DNA from: Erysipelotrichia bacterium
GTDB lineage: Bacteria; Bacillota_I; Bacilli_A; Erysipelotrichales; Erysipelotrichaceae
Length of the DNA: 62,751 bases
Assembly (NCBI GenBank): GCA_018333955.1
Contig: JAGXSD010000060.1
Coordinates: 1-62,751 of the forward strand
Direction: 5' to 3'
In this document: in pieces, positions 18,327 to 29,458 of the stretch
How the letters are laid out: the number at the start of each line of letters is the position of its first letter
Numbering within the stretch: position 1 is the first letter of the stretch
The notes under the pieces: generated by a model
Told to the model about the DNA's origin: nothing
The model's input: the letters and a program-made list of their open reading frames with translations, nothing else
The model's database searches: none
Program-made: the position numbers and the translations under genes

Positions 18327-19196
18327 ATGGGACTAGTATCTGCAAAAGAGATGTTACAACGTGCAAGAAAGCATGGTTATGCGGTCGGGCAGTTCAACAT
18401 CAATAACTTAGAATGGACTAAAGCCGTCTTATTTACAGCTCAAGAAATGAAATCACCAGTTATTTTAGGGGTTTCTGAAGGAGCGGGTAAATACATGGGA
18501 GGATATCGTGCTGTCGTAGGTATGGTTAAAGGAATGATTGAAGATCAAAACATCACCGTTGATGTTGCGCTTCACTTAGACCATGGATCATATGAAGGCG
18601 CACAAAAAGCGATTGCGGCTGGATTCTCATCCGTTATGTTTGATGGATCTCATTATCCAATTGAAGAAAACGTTCAAAAGACTAAAGAAATCGTCGCATT
18701 AGCGCATGCTCAAGGCATTAGCGTTGAAGCTGAAGTGGGTGCGATTGGTGGAGAAGAAGATGGCGTTATTGGAAGTGGTGAAGTTGCGGATCCAAAAGAA
18801 TGTAAGATGATTGCGGACTTAGGGGTAGACTTATTAGCAGCAGGCATTGGAAATATTCATGGTAAATATCCAGCAAACTGGAAAGGTTTAGATTTTGATG
18901 TATTAAAACAAATCCAAGAACTTACTGGGCAAATGCCATTAGTCCTACATGGAGGAAGTGGTATTCCTACGGACATGATTAAGACATCCATTTCATTAGG
19001 AGTATCAAAGATCAACGTGAATACTGAACTTCAAGTCGACTTTGCGGCAGCCACTCGAAAGTACATTGAATCAGGTAAAGATTTAGAAGGAAAAGGATTT
19101 GATCCTCGTAAACTTCTAAAACCTGGATACGATGCAATTTGCGCAACCATCAAAGAAAAAATGATTGAGTTTGGAAGCGCAGGACAAGCAGAATAA
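18327..19196 (+). CDS. fba: Fructose-bisphosphate aldolase, class II
   Basis: This 289-residue zinc-dependent aldolase has ligands in LDHGSYE, GNIHGKYP and VLHGGSG, plus the phosphate-binding SKINVNTELQ. It splits fructose-1,6-bisphosphate in glycolysis and works in reverse in gluconeogenesis. It starts 24 bases after pyrG with GAGGA 7 bases before ATG, so it may share that transcript. Confidence 0.94.
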   Translation: MGLVSAKEMLQRARKHGYAVGQFNINNLEWTKAVLFTAQEMKSPVILGVSEGAGKYMGGYRAVVGMVKGMIEDQNITVDVALHLDHGSYEGAQKAIAAGFSSVMFDGSHYPIEENVQKTKEIVALAHAQGISVEAEVGAIGGEEDGVIGSGEVADPKECKMIADLGVDLLAAGIGNIHGKYPANWKGLDFDVLKQIQELTGQMPLVLHGGSGIPTDMIKTSISLGVSKINVNTELQVDFAAATRKYIESGKDLEGKGFDPRKLLKPGYDAICATIKEKMIEFGSAGQAE

Positions 19197-19201
19197 TTAA
19201 C

Positions 19202-19229
19202 AGATGATGGGCAACCATCATCTTTTTAA
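19202..19229 (+). terminator. Terminator after fba
   Basis: AGATGATGG-GCAA-CCATCATCT forms a perfect 9-bp stem followed by TTTTTAAT. Confidence 0.9.
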
Positions 19230-19282
19230 TTAATGACCATCATTTCAAATTAGTGTATAATTATATGAACTGAGGCACCATT

Positions 19283-20551
19283 ATGACACAAGTACTAAAA
19301 ATCGAAGGACAACATCCTCTTAAAGGAGTCGTACGAATCAGCGGCTCAAAAAATGCCACCGTTGCACTTATTCCCGCAACAATCTTATCTTCACTTGGAC
19401 CCATTTCAATTATTGGGGTTCCTCACATTTCAGATGTGGAATCATTAAATCATTTACTTGAGTTTTTAAATGTGGAAGTGAATACACCATCTGATGGGCA
19501 TCTAGTGATTGACCCAACTCATTTGAAGAACATTTCACTCGATCATCCCGCTGTGAATAAATTACGAGCGTCATACTATTTTATGGGAGCTCTTTTAGGT
19601 CGATTTAAAGAAGTAAAAATGAAAATGCCTGGAGGTTGTTATTTAGGACCTCGTCCCATTGATTTACATTTAAAAGGATTCGAAGCATTAGGAGCTCACG
19701 TAGAATACACACAAGGGTATTACCATATTAAAGCTGAGAAACTAGTGGGAGCTAAAATATTCCTTGATATTTCTTCAGTGGGGGCAACCATCAACATCAT
19801 GCTTGCGGCAACTTTAGCGCAAGGAAGAACGACCATTGAGAATGCGGCGAAAGAACCCGAGATTATTGATGTGGCCACGATGTTGAACCGTATGGGTGCG
19901 AATATTAAAGGTGCTGGTACCAATGTCATTACGATTGAAGGAGTGGAACAACTTGGAGGAACATTCCATGAAATCATTCCTGATCGTATTGAAGCTGGGA
20001 CCTATATGATTATTGCGGCTGCCGCAGCTGAAGAAATGATTATTGAAAACGTCATTCCACAACACGTTGAGAGTTTAATATCTAAACTTAAAGACATGGG
20101 AGTGAGTGTTGAAGTTGAAAGAGATCATGTGATTATTAAAAAAGGAATAGATTTAAAGCCAGTGGATGTCAAGACCTTGCCATATCCTGGTTTTGCGACA
20201 GATCTTCAACAACCACTGACCACACTGCTTACTCAAGCTAAAGGTGAATCTATAGTCAATGAGACGATCTATACTGAGCGTTTTAAACACTGTTTAGAAC
20301 TTCAAAGACTTGGTGCCAATATTAGTTTATCTCCTGCAACGGCGACGATTAAAGGTGAAACATCACTCTTTGGAGATCATGTCACCGCGACGGATTTACG
20401 ATGTGGTGCAGCACTTGTTGTGGCAGGACTCATTGCGCAAGGCACAACAACAATCCATGATGTGTATCATATTGATCGTGGATATGATGAATTAGATCAT
20501 AAACTCATTGCGTTAGGGGCGAAGATTACACGAGTAGAACTCAATGATTAA
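19283..20551 (+). CDS. murA: UDP-N-acetylglucosamine 1-carboxyvinyltransferase
   Basis: This 422-residue EPSP-synthase-fold enzyme makes the first committed step of peptidoglycan synthesis. [13 protein letters not shown] near the N-terminus and the catalytic loop [13 protein letters not shown] are present. The active-site Cys that fosfomycin targets is retained. The start is preceded only by weak GAGGC. Its end overlaps the next lipoprotein gene by 8 bases. Confidence 0.95.
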   Translation: MTQVLKIEGQHPLKGVVRISGSKNATVALIPATILSSLGPISIIGVPHISDVESLNHLLEFLNVEVNTPSDGHLVIDPTHLKNISLDHPAVNKLRASYYFMGALLGRFKEVKMKMPGGCYLGPRPIDLHLKGFEALGAHVEYTQGYYHIKAEKLVGAKIFLDISSVGATINIMLAATLAQGRTTIENAAKEPEIIDVATMLNRMGANIKGAGTNVITIEGVEQLGGTFHEIIPDRIEAGTYMIIAAAAAEEMIIENVIPQHVESLISKLKDMGVSVEVERDHVIIKKGIDLKPVDVKTLPYPGFATDLQQPLTTLLTQAKGESIVNETIYTERFKHCLELQRLGANISLSPATATIKGETSLFGDHVTATDLRCGAALVVAGLIAQGTTTIHDVYHIDRGYDELDHKLIALGAKITRVELND

Positions 20552-21320
20552 GGAAGTATCAATTAAATTCATTAGTTTATTCTTGATATTTGCACTACTC
20601 TTTGGATGTGCCCCAACCAATCCAAATCCTGATGATCCTAATTTAACCCCTAAGATGTTTGAATTAAATGAGATATTAAAAGATAGTTATATTGTTCAGA
20701 AGGATGATTCACCCTTACAATCAATCGTTCGCTCATACCAATATCGACCCCTCACACTTCAACCCCACCAGTTTAATATGATTTATATTTCATCATTAAA
20801 CGTAGATGAGGTAGTTTCCTATTATAAAGAAACATTTAACGCAGAGGCTGTCATCGAAAACAATACCACTCAACTTAGTTTTTCAGATGAAGAAAGAGAG
20901 ATTAGCGTTAATGTAGTCTATTTCTTATTCACAATGGTGACAGTCACTATAGAATCAGAAACGTCTTGGACAAATAATGTCTTAGTGAATATTGAAATCC
21001 CTGTTGAATTTGAAGGTAGTATTGTTTCGATGAGCTCGATAAATGCTTTCCTAGAAGAAGATATGAAAGTAGACATTGTTATCTTTATTCCTGTAGACTC
21101 TATCGATCTCACTATGGAAGCCTACAAGAATACCAACAAAGACAAAGAAGGCTTTCAAGAACATCCTGAAAATAAAGGAATGCAATGGATAGAAAACGGG
21201 ATGAGTATCATAATCACTCGTGCACTATATTCAGAACTACTTGAAGAAGAATCCCTCAAAGATAATGAAGTTGATCAAGAAATGATTATGATTGTTTATA
21301 CTTCAACACCATTAGAATAA
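20544..21320 (+). CDS. Putative lipoprotein of unknown function
   Basis: This 258-residue protein has a signal peptide ending in a lipobox (LIFALLFGC, Cys at about residue 22) followed by [10 protein letters not shown], so it should be lipid-anchored outside the membrane. The rest is acidic with no domain I recognise; IVYTSTP lies at the C-terminus. It overlaps the murA end and is probably co-transcribed with it. Confidence 0.7.
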   Translation: MIKEVSIKFISLFLIFALLFGCAPTNPNPDDPNLTPKMFELNEILKDSYIVQKDDSPLQSIVRSYQYRPLTLQPHQFNMIYISSLNVDEVVSYYKETFNAEAVIENNTTQLSFSDEEREISVNVVYFLFTMVTVTIESETSWTNNVLVNIEIPVEFEGSIVSMSSINAFLEEDMKVDIVIFIPVDSIDLTMEAYKNTNKDKEGFQEHPENKGMQWIENGMSIIITRALYSELLEEESLKDNEVDQEMIMIVYTSTPLE

Positions 21321-21420
21321 TTGTAAGTTCCCATCTTGTGTAAAGTATTAAAAGATGTTATTATAGTCAAGCAAAACTTACTTTGGTAATCCATAAATTA
21401 TCAAGGCGGAAGGAGAACAT

Positions 21421-21624
21421 ATGAAAAACGGAATTCATCCTGTGCTCAACAAGATCACCGTTGTATGCCAATCATGTGGAACTGAGTTTGAATCATTATC
21501 AACAGCTAAACAAATTCGCGTTGATACTTGCTCAAACTGTCATCCATTCTATACTGGTAAACAACGCTTCGCGCAAGCAGCTGGACGTGTAGAACGCTTC
21601 AACAAAAAATACGGCATCAAATAA
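21421..21624 (+). CDS. rpmE: Ribosomal protein bL31, zinc-binding form
   Basis: This 67-residue protein matches bL31: [20 protein letters not shown] and [11 protein letters not shown]. Two CxxC pairs (CQSC and CSNC) mark the zinc-binding (C+) form. AGGAG lies 5 bases before the ATG. The 100-base upstream gap contains a possible promoter but no clear ribosomal-protein leader. Confidence 0.95.
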   Translation: MKNGIHPVLNKITVVCQSCGTEFESLSTAKQIRVDTCSNCHPFYTGKQRFAQAAGRVERFNKKYGIK

Positions 21625-21646
21625 GGGTAAACCCCTTATTTTTTGT
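21620..21646 (+). terminator. Terminator after rpmE
   Basis: AATAAGGG-TAAAC-CCCTTATT is followed by TTTTG. Confidence 0.8.
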
Positions 21647-21680
21647 GTATAATTAAAGAGAAGTTTAAGAGGGTTAAGTT

Positions 21681-22271
21681 ATGATGTATCACCAATATAA
21701 AGCAGGTTGGCTTGAAGTTATTTCAGGATGTATGTTTGCGGGTAAGACTGAAGAATTGATTCGAAGAATCAATGTTTTACGCTTTGCGAAGAAGAATATC
21801 CTAGTCTTTAAACCAGCCATTGATAATCGATATTCAAATACCAAAGTGGTATCCCATGCGGGAAGTAGTGTGGATTCTATAGTGGTGGCGAAAGCTCGTG
21901 ATATCCTCAATCATGTGAATGATGATGTGGATGTTGTGGCGATTGATGAGGTTCAATTCTTTGATAGTGATATTGTCGCGGTATGTGATCAACTTGCCCT
22001 AGAAGGTAAACGTGTCATGGTGGCTGGACTTGATATGGACTTTAGAGGAGAACCCTTTAATGTTATGCCTATCCTTATTACATGTGCTGAATTTGTAACA
22101 AAACTTACGGCTGTTTGCACTACATGTGGTGCTCCAGCAACTCGTACACAACGCTTAGTGAATGGTCAAGCTGCATCATATCATGATCCAATTATTCTTG
22201 TGGGTGCTGCAGAAAGCTATGAAGCACGTTGTCGACATTGCCATATTGTGAAAGATAAACCGACACTTTAG
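21681..22271 (+). CDS. tdk: Thymidine kinase, type II
   Basis: This 196-residue protein has the P-loop [14 protein letters not shown] (about 17-30), DEVQFFD and the C-terminal zinc ribbon (CTTCG...CRHC). It phosphorylates thymidine for salvage. Two adjacent ATG codons (21681, 21684) are possible starts. A MATE gene begins directly after the stop. Confidence 0.94.
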   Translation: MMYHQYKAGWLEVISGCMFAGKTEELIRRINVLRFAKKNILVFKPAIDNRYSNTKVVSHAGSSVDSIVVAKARDILNHVNDDVDVVAIDEVQFFDSDIVAVCDQLALEGKRVMVAGLDMDFRGEPFNVMPILITCAEFVTKLTAVCTTCGAPATRTQRLVNGQAASYHDPIILVGAAESYEARCRHCHIVKDKPTL

Positions 22272-23636
22272 ATGAACTCACACTCAATTAAAAAATACCT
22301 TGCGCCAGCAAGGTTTTATAAGCGTATGGCCATTGTGGGATTACCCATCATGATTCAACAAATGCTTAACTCAATTATGGGGATTGTAGACTCCATCATG
22401 GTGTCAAGTATAAGTCAAGGCGTGAGTGCTGTTGGGAATGCGACGCAAATTGAAAACCTCATGATGACCATTTCTTTTGGAGCGGCTTCTGGAGCAAGTA
22501 TTTTTATTGCCCAGTATTTTGGCGCAAAAGATCAAGTTCATCAACGTAAATCATTCTTTGTGGGCATTGGCTTTACGTTAATGATCGCTTTGGCCATGTT
22601 AACTATTGCATCGTTCTTTCCACGTCAACTTATGGGTTTCTTTATCAATGATGTGAGTGTGATTGAGAATTCAATGGTGTATCTTGATGTCGTGAAATGG
22701 TCATACATCCCGTTTGTTATCACGATGATGTTTAGCTTTGCCTATCGCTCAATTCAAAAGACCATGGTGTCTTTAGGCATTGGTATTATCGCTATGATCA
22801 CCAATGTCTCACTTAATGCAATCCTCATCTTTGGTTTACTTGGTTTTCCTGCATTAGGCATTCAAGGTGCGGCCATTGCCACACTCACTGCCCATAGTCT
22901 AAGTGCCATCCTTCACGTGATTTATGCACTATGGTCAAAGCAACCTTTCTTTAGTATAAAATTAAGTCATATGAGTGTAGAACCGCTTTTAGTGAAGAAG
23001 ATTTCCTCAAGAGCAGTACCACTAATGTTTAATGAATTGTTTTTTGGAGTAGGGATGACCTTATTTATTCGCTTTTATGGATTATTTGGTCCAGAAAGTT
23101 TAGAAAGTTATTATGTTGCGAACCAACTCTCAATGTTTTTCTTTTTTGCGATTATGGGAGTCAATGCGGCTTCTTCCGCAATCTTAGGAGCTATCCTAGG
23201 AGAAGGAAAACTTGATGAAGCGAAAGTAACGATGCACTACTTCTATGGAGTAGGAATCTTCTTAGCCTTCACCTTGAGTTTGATGGTGTTAGGCTTAGCT
23301 CCATGGTTAGTGAGCTTATATGGAAGTGGAGTTGCGAATCCAAGCTTAGCGGTACTTATTCTAAGAGTATTATCACTACGCTTAGCGTTAAGAGTATTTA
23401 ATGTATTGATTTTCTCAGCGTTAAGAGCGGGTGGAGATGCAAAGTTCTTAACTTGGTTGGATGCGGGATTAGTTTGGGGAATAGGACTTCCTCTCACTGC
23501 ATTTTTAGTGCTCGTGGTTAAGATTGAATCCTTAGCTCTAGTCTTACTTTTAGTCCAGGTTGAACAAATCATACGAGTAGTGATAGGATTAATGCGAGTC
23601 TCACAAGGCCGTTGGTTAATGAATTTAACTCGATAG
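22272..23636 (+). CDS. MATE family efflux transporter
   Basis: This 454-residue membrane protein has about 12 hydrophobic segments. MATE features include IVGLPIMIQQMLNSIMGIVDSIMVS near the N-terminus (written here as two overlapping pieces of the first helix) and FGAASGASIFIAQYFGAKD. It should export organic cations or drugs in exchange for Na+ or H+; the substrate is unknown. The start is immediately after the tdk stop, with no clear ribosome site, so coupling is likely. Confidence 0.85.
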   Translation: MNSHSIKKYLAPARFYKRMAIVGLPIMIQQMLNSIMGIVDSIMVSSISQGVSAVGNATQIENLMMTISFGAASGASIFIAQYFGAKDQVHQRKSFFVGIGFTLMIALAMLTIASFFPRQLMGFFINDVSVIENSMVYLDVVKWSYIPFVITMMFSFAYRSIQKTMVSLGIGIIAMITNVSLNAILIFGLLGFPALGIQGAAIATLTAHSLSAILHVIYALWSKQPFFSIKLSHMSVEPLLVKKISSRAVPLMFNELFFGVGMTLFIRFYGLFGPESLESYYVANQLSMFFFFAIMGVNAASSAILGAILGEGKLDEAKVTMHYFYGVGIFLAFTLSLMVLGLAPWLVSLYGSGVANPSLAVLILRVLSLRLALRVFNVLIFSALRAGGDAKFLTWLDAGLVWGIGLPLTAFLVLVVKIESLALVLLLVQVEQIIRVVIGLMRVSQGRWLMNLTR

Positions 23637-23647
23637 GAGATGAAGTT

Positions 23648-24733
23648 ATGAGTATATTATTAAATAGATGTCAGAAAGTCGTGGATCGTTATCATACCCT
23701 AGATGCCTTATTACAAGATCCAGCCACATTATCTGAACCTAAAAAACTCGCAAAATATGCGAAAGAACAATCGACCCTTCAAGAAGTGGTGGATACCTTC
23801 AATGAATATCAAGGAGTTGTCGAGCACTTAAAACAAGCTCAAACTTTACTGAATGAAGATGATGTGGACCTTAAAGAAATGGCACAACTTGAAATCAGTG
23901 AATTAACACCACAACTTGAAGAGTTAGAAGCAAAACTTCAACTACTTTTACTTCCTAAAGATCCAGATGATGATAAAAACGTCATCATGGAAATCCGTGG
24001 TGCAGCCGGTGGGGATGAAGGAAACATTTTTGCGGGGGACTTATTTCGCATGTATTCCAAGTTTGCGGAAACTAAAGGATGGAAAGTTGAAGTCCTTGAT
24101 GCGAATGAAGCCGAAGCTGGTGGATATACACTGATTTCTTTTGTGATCAAAGGCAGTGATGTGTATCGATTCTTAAAGTTTGAGTCAGGGGCTCATCGTG
24201 TTCAACGAGTTCCAAAAACTGAAACCCAAGGCCGCATTCATACCTCAACCGCAACGGTACTAGCTATGGCCGAAGTTGAAGCCGAAGACTTTGAGATTAA
24301 TGATAATGATCTTATTTTTGAAACTCACCGCTCATCAGGTGCTGGGGGACAATCAGTCAATAAAACAGACTCCGCTGTGCGTGTGACTCACGTGCCAACA
24401 GGGATTAGTGTCAACATGCAAGAAGGTCGTTCTCAACATGATAACCGCGACAAAGCATTAAAAATGGTTCGCGCAAGAGTCTACGAAGCCCACATGGAAA
24501 AAATTGAAGAAGCTAAAGGGAAAGAAAGACAATCGAAGATTGGACGTGGAAGTCGTTCTGAAAAGATTAGAACTTATAACTATCCACAAAATCGCTTAAC
24601 CGATCATCGTATTGGGTTTACTTTGGTTCAACTGGATCGAGTCATGGAAGGCAAACTTGATGATGTATGTGATGCTTTACTGGCCTTTGAACAAACCATG
24701 AAGATGGAACAACCTCTTGATGATGACCTATAA
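23648..24733 (+). CDS. prfA: Peptide chain release factor 1
   Basis: This 361-residue factor has the catalytic GGQ in SSGAGGQSVNKTDSAV and the stop-codon recognition region around HVPTGISV. It releases peptides at UAG and UAA. AGGAG 8 bases upstream chooses the ATG at 23648. The end overlaps prmC, whose product methylates the GGQ glutamine. Confidence 0.95.
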   Translation: MSILLNRCQKVVDRYHTLDALLQDPATLSEPKKLAKYAKEQSTLQEVVDTFNEYQGVVEHLKQAQTLLNEDDVDLKEMAQLEISELTPQLEELEAKLQLLLLPKDPDDDKNVIMEIRGAAGGDEGNIFAGDLFRMYSKFAETKGWKVEVLDANEAEAGGYTLISFVIKGSDVYRFLKFESGAHRVQRVPKTETQGRIHTSTATVLAMAEVEAEDFEINDNDLIFETHRSSGAGGQSVNKTDSAVRVTHVPTGISVNMQEGRSQHDNRDKALKMVRARVYEAHMEKIEEAKGKERQSKIGRGSRSEKIRTYNYPQNRLTDHRIGFTLVQLDRVMEGKLDDVCDALLAFEQTMKMEQPLDDDL

Positions 24734-25568
24734 TCAAGTATTAAGACAAGCGTATAAGAAAGCTAGGGATGATTTTGATGCCTTAGCTTTTAAGCGTTTT
24801 CTTGTTGAGTTATGTCAAGAACAAGGCATAGACTTATACCTTAATATGGATGAAGTCATGGATGAAGCACTTCAAAATGTCTTCAATCAAGGGGTTATAC
24901 AACTCCTTGAAGATATGCCATTAGCCCATGTGTTAGGGTACGAATGGTTTTATGGACGAAAATTTAAGGTAAATTCAGATGTCTTAATCCCTCGTCCTGA
25001 AACTGAAGAACTTGTAGTGCATGTCCTTGATCGTATTGAAATGCATTTTGAAGAACCGTATACATTAGATGTAGCGGATGTGGCTTGTGGATCTGGCATT
25101 ATTGGATGCACTCTTAAGGCAGAAATGCCTTCACTTCAAGTGACATGTAGTGATATATCAGAAGCAGCCCTCATCGTTGCGAAAGAGAATGCTTCAATAT
25201 TAAATCTTGACATTACCTTTAAATCTGGAGACATGCTAGAACCACTCTTTGATCAAACGTGGGATGTGATTGTTTGTAATCCTCCGTATATTGAAGAGAG
25301 CGAAGATTTAGAGCGTAGTGTGAAAGATTATGAACCTCATTTAGCTTTGTTTGGAGGTGTGGATGGACTTTGTTTAGTACGTCGTTTTCTTGACCAACTT
25401 CCACAAGTTTGCAAAGCAAGAACATTAGTAGCCTTTGAAATGGGGCACCAACAACGCACATCTATTACCCGGGAAATTCTTGAGCGATTCCCATCCGTGA
25501 ATGTAGAATGTGAATTAGATTTAAATGGCAAAGAGCGCATGCTGTTTTTTGTCATCGAGAAACCGTGA
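24720..25568 (+). CDS. prmC: Release factor glutamine methyltransferase
   Basis: This 282-residue SAM-dependent enzyme has the catalytic NPPY in VIVCNPPYIEES (about 180-191) and a SAM-binding VADVACGSGIIG. It methylates the GGQ Gln of RF1/RF2. Starts at 24720 or 24723 overlap the prfA end by 11-14 bases. Function is supported by the adjacent prfA. Confidence 0.92.
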   Translation: MMTYNQVLRQAYKKARDDFDALAFKRFLVELCQEQGIDLYLNMDEVMDEALQNVFNQGVIQLLEDMPLAHVLGYEWFYGRKFKVNSDVLIPRPETEELVVHVLDRIEMHFEEPYTLDVADVACGSGIIGCTLKAEMPSLQVTCSDISEAALIVAKENASILNLDITFKSGDMLEPLFDQTWDVIVCNPPYIEESEDLERSVKDYEPHLALFGGVDGLCLVRRFLDQLPQVCKARTLVAFEMGHQQRTSITREILERFPSVNVECELDLNGKERMLFFVIEKP

Positions 25569-25584
25569 GGTTTCTCTTTCTTTT
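25557..25584 (+). terminator. Terminator after prmC
   Basis: GAGAAACC-GTGA-GGTTTCTC forms an 8-bp stem that overlaps the last codons, followed by TTTCTTTT. Confidence 0.8.
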
Positions 25585-25635
25585 AACCTCAAGCAGTCGT
25601 TTCATATGGTAAAATAAAAGTTAGGAGAGTTGACT

Positions 25636-26085
25636 ATGAAACATTTAAAAATTGGGATTGCGACCGATCATGGAGCATTCCTACACAAAGAAGCTTTAAA
25701 AGCACATCTTACATTTCAAGGGTATGATGTCGTGGATTTTGGATGCTTTGATGAGTCAAGTGTTGATTATCCAGACACTATTTATCCATGTGCGCTTGCG
25801 GTAGCTTCACAAGAAGTGGATGCAGGAATTATATTTTGTGGCACTGGGATTGGCGCAAGCATTGTTGCGAATAAGGTTAAAGGGATACGTTGTGCCTTAA
25901 TCCATAACCAGTGGCTAGCACAAGTGACTAAAGAACATAACAATTCCAACATGATTGCGATGGGAGGACGAGTTGTGGATATTCCATTAGCGTTAGAATG
26001 TGCCGATATTTGGCTTAAGACATCATTCTCTTTTGATGAGCGTCATCAAAAGCGCATTGATAAAGTCAGTGCTTTGGAGGATTAA
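25636..26085 (+). CDS. rpiB: Ribose-5-phosphate isomerase B
   Basis: This 149-residue RpiB/LacAB-family protein has ATDHGA (about 9-14), the catalytic Cys in [14 protein letters not shown] and [10 protein letters not shown]. It interconverts ribose-5- and ribulose-5-phosphate. The ATG at 25636 follows AGGAGA. glyA starts 1 base after its stop, as in many Bacillota. Confidence 0.92.
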   Translation: MKHLKIGIATDHGAFLHKEALKAHLTFQGYDVVDFGCFDESSVDYPDTIYPCALAVASQEVDAGIIFCGTGIGASIVANKVKGIRCALIHNQWLAQVTKEHNNSNMIAMGGRVVDIPLALECADIWLKTSFSFDERHQKRIDKVSALED

Positions 26086-26086
26086 G

Positions 26087-27319
26087 ATGAAAGATACGCT
26101 CATACAATCATTAATTCAAAAAGAACATCATCGCCAATCCAATACGATTGAACTTATTGCCTCTGAAAACTTTGTGTCACATGATGTACTTGAAGCTGCA
26201 GGATCAGTGCTCACCAATAAATACGCGGAAGGTTATCCAAATAAGCGATATTATGGTGGCTGTGATGTGGTGGATGAAGTTGAAGATTTAGCACGCCAAC
26301 GTCTTTGTGAACTCTTTGGGGCTGAACATGCGAATGTGCAACCTCATAGTGGATCAAGTGCGAATATGGCGGTTTACATGAGTGTTGTTAAACCTGGGGA
26401 AACCATTTTAGGAATGGATTTAAAAGCTGGGGGCCATTTAACTCATGGGCATCCATTAAGTTTTAGTGGTCAACTGTATAACTTTGTATCCTATGGGGTT
26501 GATTCACTCACCCATAGAATTGATTATGATGAAGTTAGACGCTTAGCACTTGAACATCGCCCAAAACTGATTGTGGCTGGCGCAAGTGCCTACTCACGAT
26601 TTATTGATTTTGAGAAATTCAAAGCCATTTGTGATGAAGTGAATGCTTACCTTATGGTGGATATGGCTCATATTGCGGGACTTGTGGCTGCGAAACTTCA
26701 TCCAGATCCAGTTCCTTATGCGGATTTTGTGACGTCCACAACGCATAAAACACTACGAGGACCTCGTGGAGGAATTATTCTTTGTAAGAAAGAACATGCG
26801 CCACTCCTTGATCGCGAAGTATTTCCAGGCGTTCAAGGGGGACCGCTCATGCATATTATTGCGGCTAAAGCCGTCGCCTTTCATGAAGCACTTCAGCCTG
26901 AATTTGTCTCCTATCAAAAACAAGTGGTTAAGAATGCGCAAGTGTTTGCGCAAACACTCATGGACCATGGCGTCAAAGTCGTGACTGATGGAACGGATAA
27001 TCATCTTGTGCTCTTTGATGTCAAGACAAGTTTTGATATCAGTGGTAAAGAAGCGCAAATTCGCTTAGAAGCAATGGGGATTACCACTAATAAAAATAGT
27101 GTACCCTTTGACCCGTTACCACCACTTGTAACTTCTGGAATAAGAATAGGAACTCCAGCCATGACCACTAAAGGGTATAAGGAAGACGATTTCATCAAGA
27201 TTGCTCAATGGATAGTGACGATTCTAAAAGCATCCAAAGAAGACGATTTAAGTCATATACAAGCAGACATTCAAACATTTATTCAAAAAAAGGAGAAAGA
27301 ACATGCTGACCGTACTTAA
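26087..27319 (+). CDS. glyA: Serine hydroxymethyltransferase
   Basis: This 410-residue PLP enzyme has [11 protein letters not shown] near the N-terminus, the PLP lysine in [14 protein letters not shown] (about 221-234) and HIAGLVAA. It converts serine and tetrahydrofolate to glycine and methylene-tetrahydrofolate. GGAGG 6 bases upstream fixes the start. Its end overlaps upp by 17 bases. Confidence 0.96.
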   Translation: MKDTLIQSLIQKEHHRQSNTIELIASENFVSHDVLEAAGSVLTNKYAEGYPNKRYYGGCDVVDEVEDLARQRLCELFGAEHANVQPHSGSSANMAVYMSVVKPGETILGMDLKAGGHLTHGHPLSFSGQLYNFVSYGVDSLTHRIDYDEVRRLALEHRPKLIVAGASAYSRFIDFEKFKAICDEVNAYLMVDMAHIAGLVAAKLHPDPVPYADFVTSTTHKTLRGPRGGIILCKKEHAPLLDREVFPGVQGGPLMHIIAAKAVAFHEALQPEFVSYQKQVVKNAQVFAQTLMDHGVKVVTDGTDNHLVLFDVKTSFDISGKEAQIRLEAMGITTNKNSVPFDPLPPLVTSGIRIGTPAMTTKGYKEDDFIKIAQWIVTILKASKEDDLSHIQADIQTFIQKKEKEHADRT

Positions 27320-27923
27320 CCACCCCCTGATTACTCATAAACTCACTGTGATGAGATCCATTAACACTGGAACCAAGGATTTCCGTGAAAATCTAGATGA
27401 AGTTGCGGGGCTTATGGCCTATGAGATTTCTCGTGACTTACCATTATCCAAAGTTCGCATTGAAACACCAATGCAGATTACTGAAAGCTATGAACTCGCG
27501 AAATCTGTGGTTCTTATTCCTATCTTAAGAGCTGGACTTGGCATGGTCGATGGTATTCTTAATCTTATTCCTACCGCAAAGGTAGGCCATGTTGGGTTAT
27601 ATCGTAATGAAGAAACCTTAGAACCGCAACAATACTATGCGAAGTTTCCACCTAATCTAGAAGATGCTGTGGTGATGGTGCTTGATCCTATGTTGGCCAC
27701 TGGAGGGAGTGCTTCGGCGGCGATCACCATTCTTAAAGAAAAAGGCGCAAAAACCATTAAACTTGTATGCTTAGTGGGTGTTCCTGAAGGGGTGGCTCGT
27801 ATTGAAAAAGATCATCCAGATGTGGATATTGTCTTAGCTGCACTCGATGAGAAACTTAATGAAATTGGCTATATTGTTCCTGGTTTAGGGGATGCAGGAG
27901 ATCGCATCTTTGGAACCAAGTAA
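27303..27923 (+). CDS. upp: Uracil phosphoribosyltransferase
   Basis: This 206-residue type I PRTase has the PRPP-binding loop [12 protein letters not shown] (about 123-134), [10 protein letters not shown]-like [10 protein letters not shown] and the uracil-binding [13 protein letters not shown]. It salvages uracil to UMP. The glyA-upp-atp order is common in Bacillota. AAAGGAG precedes the ATG. Its 3' end overlaps the next small gene. Confidence 0.95.
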   Translation: MLTVLNHPLITHKLTVMRSINTGTKDFRENLDEVAGLMAYEISRDLPLSKVRIETPMQITESYELAKSVVLIPILRAGLGMVDGILNLIPTAKVGHVGLYRNEETLEPQQYYAKFPPNLEDAVVMVLDPMLATGGSASAAITILKEKGAKTIKLVCLVGVPEGVARIEKDHPDVDIVLAALDEKLNEIGYIVPGLGDAGDRIFGTK

Positions 27924-28107
27924 TTCCTCATATTTATTTAAAGCCCTAGGTTTAGGGGTCCAGATTGCCTTAACGCTACTTGCGTGTGTTTTGATAGGGT
28001 ACAATCTTGATCGTTGGTTAAATACCACACCATGGTTTTTGATTCTTGGAGTCATTGTGGGGATTGCCAATGTATTTAAGATACTCTTTGATTGGAGTAA
28101 GTCATGA
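27892..28107 (+). CDS. AtpZ/AtpI-like small membrane protein
   Basis: This 71-residue protein has two hydrophobic helices ([20 protein letters not shown] and [19 protein letters not shown]) separated by an LDRWLNT turn. That is the pattern of AtpZ/AtpQ-type proteins at the head of ATP synthase operons, linked to Mg2+ supply or c-ring assembly. A TTG at 27910 with AGGAG 10 bases upstream is an alternative start and may be the real one. It overlaps the upp end and the atpI start. Confidence 0.7.
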   Translation: MQEIASLEPSNSSYLFKALGLGVQIALTLLACVLIGYNLDRWLNTTPWFLILGVIVGIANVFKILFDWSKS

Positions 28108-28463
28108 CATCCCATCCAATGATTCATTTAAAAAGTATTAAAATCTTATATGCGATTGCATTCATTGTGGCCTTAATAAAATTCAATCTTGGCTTTGGAT
28201 TTGTGGTTGGCTTAAGTGCTGCACTGATTCATCAAGTCCTTTTTGTGAAGTACGTGGATGCGATGTTGTTTAAAGAGAAATTTTCAGTAATTGGATTTAT
28301 TATTGGCTATGTATTCAGATTTATGGTATTAATTTTAGCCATCGCAAGTGCATTTATATGGCCGGACTTTGTCAGCATATTTAGTGTTATCTTTGGTTTA
28401 TTTGTGCTAAAATTACTGTTGTATGTGAAAGAATTATCATTAAAGAAAGGAGAAAACCGTTGA
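28104..28463 (+). CDS. atpI: ATP synthase protein I
   Basis: This 119-residue protein has four predicted membrane segments and a basic C-terminus (KELSLKKGENR). Size, topology and position before atpB match AtpI, an assembly factor for the c-ring. It overlaps both neighbours by 4 bases (ATGA and TTGA types), which indicates tight translational coupling. Confidence 0.75.
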   Translation: MTSHPMIHLKSIKILYAIAFIVALIKFNLGFGFVVGLSAALIHQVLFVKYVDAMLFKEKFSVIGFIIGYVFRFMVLILAIASAFIWPDFVSIFSVIFGLFVLKLLLYVKELSLKKGENR

Positions 28464-29182
28464 ATCAAATTCTAGAGTGGTTATTTGCGACACCTCTACA
28501 GGTTGAAATCATATCCATTTGGATCGTGACTGGACTGATTATTGGTCTTGTCTTCATGGTCCATCGTGCAGTAAAAAATGCGGATGTGATGGCCAAACCT
28601 ACCGGACTTGTCTTAATTGGGGTTCTGATTGTGCAAACCTTCAGTAACATCACCAAAGACAACATGGGTGCAAATCACTATAAGAACTATGCTCCTTATG
28701 TCGGTGCCTTAGCTTTGTATTTATTCATTAGTAATATTTCAGGGTTGTTTGGCTTAGCACAACCTACAGCGAATTATAGTGTAACATTGACGTTGGCTTT
28801 AATTACTTTCTTTTTAATCCAACGAGCTGTCTATAGAACCAATGGATTTGTAAAGTTCTTTACTCGCTTCTTTGATCCTCATCCTGCATTCTTTGTGATG
28901 AATTTCTTTGGAACGATTGCTCCATTAGTCTCAATGTCACTTCGTTTGTTTGGAAACATTACTGGTGGAACGATTATTATGATGTTGTTTTATTCCTTTT
29001 CAGGATATATCGCTAGTTTTGTTCCTGTGATAGGTCAATTTGATTTTATTGGACCTCTCATTGCACCATTCCTCCACGCCTACTTTGATTTATTTGTAGG
29101 TTTCATCCAAATGTTCGTCTTCATCTCACTCACCACCGTCTTTGTCGGTAATGAGTTACCATCTGAACCAGAAACAAATTAA
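28460..29182 (+). CDS. atpB: ATP synthase F0 subunit a
   Basis: This 240-residue polytopic membrane protein has the essential Arg in MSLRLFGNITGG (about 156-167). The C-terminal helix region LHAYFDLFVGFIQMFVFISL matches subunit a. It forms the ion half-channels next to the c-ring. The start is TTG, with AAGGAG 9 bases upstream. Confidence 0.92.
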   Translation: MNQILEWLFATPLQVEIISIWIVTGLIIGLVFMVHRAVKNADVMAKPTGLVLIGVLIVQTFSNITKDNMGANHYKNYAPYVGALALYLFISNISGLFGLAQPTANYSVTLTLALITFFLIQRAVYRTNGFVKFFTRFFDPHPAFFVMNFFGTIAPLVSMSLRLFGNITGGTIIMMLFYSFSGYIASFVPVIGQFDFIGPLIAPFLHAYFDLFVGFIQMFVFISLTTVFVGNELPSEPETN

Positions 29183-29434
<252 letters not shown>

Positions 29435-29458
29435 AACACTCAATGAAGGAGGATGCAC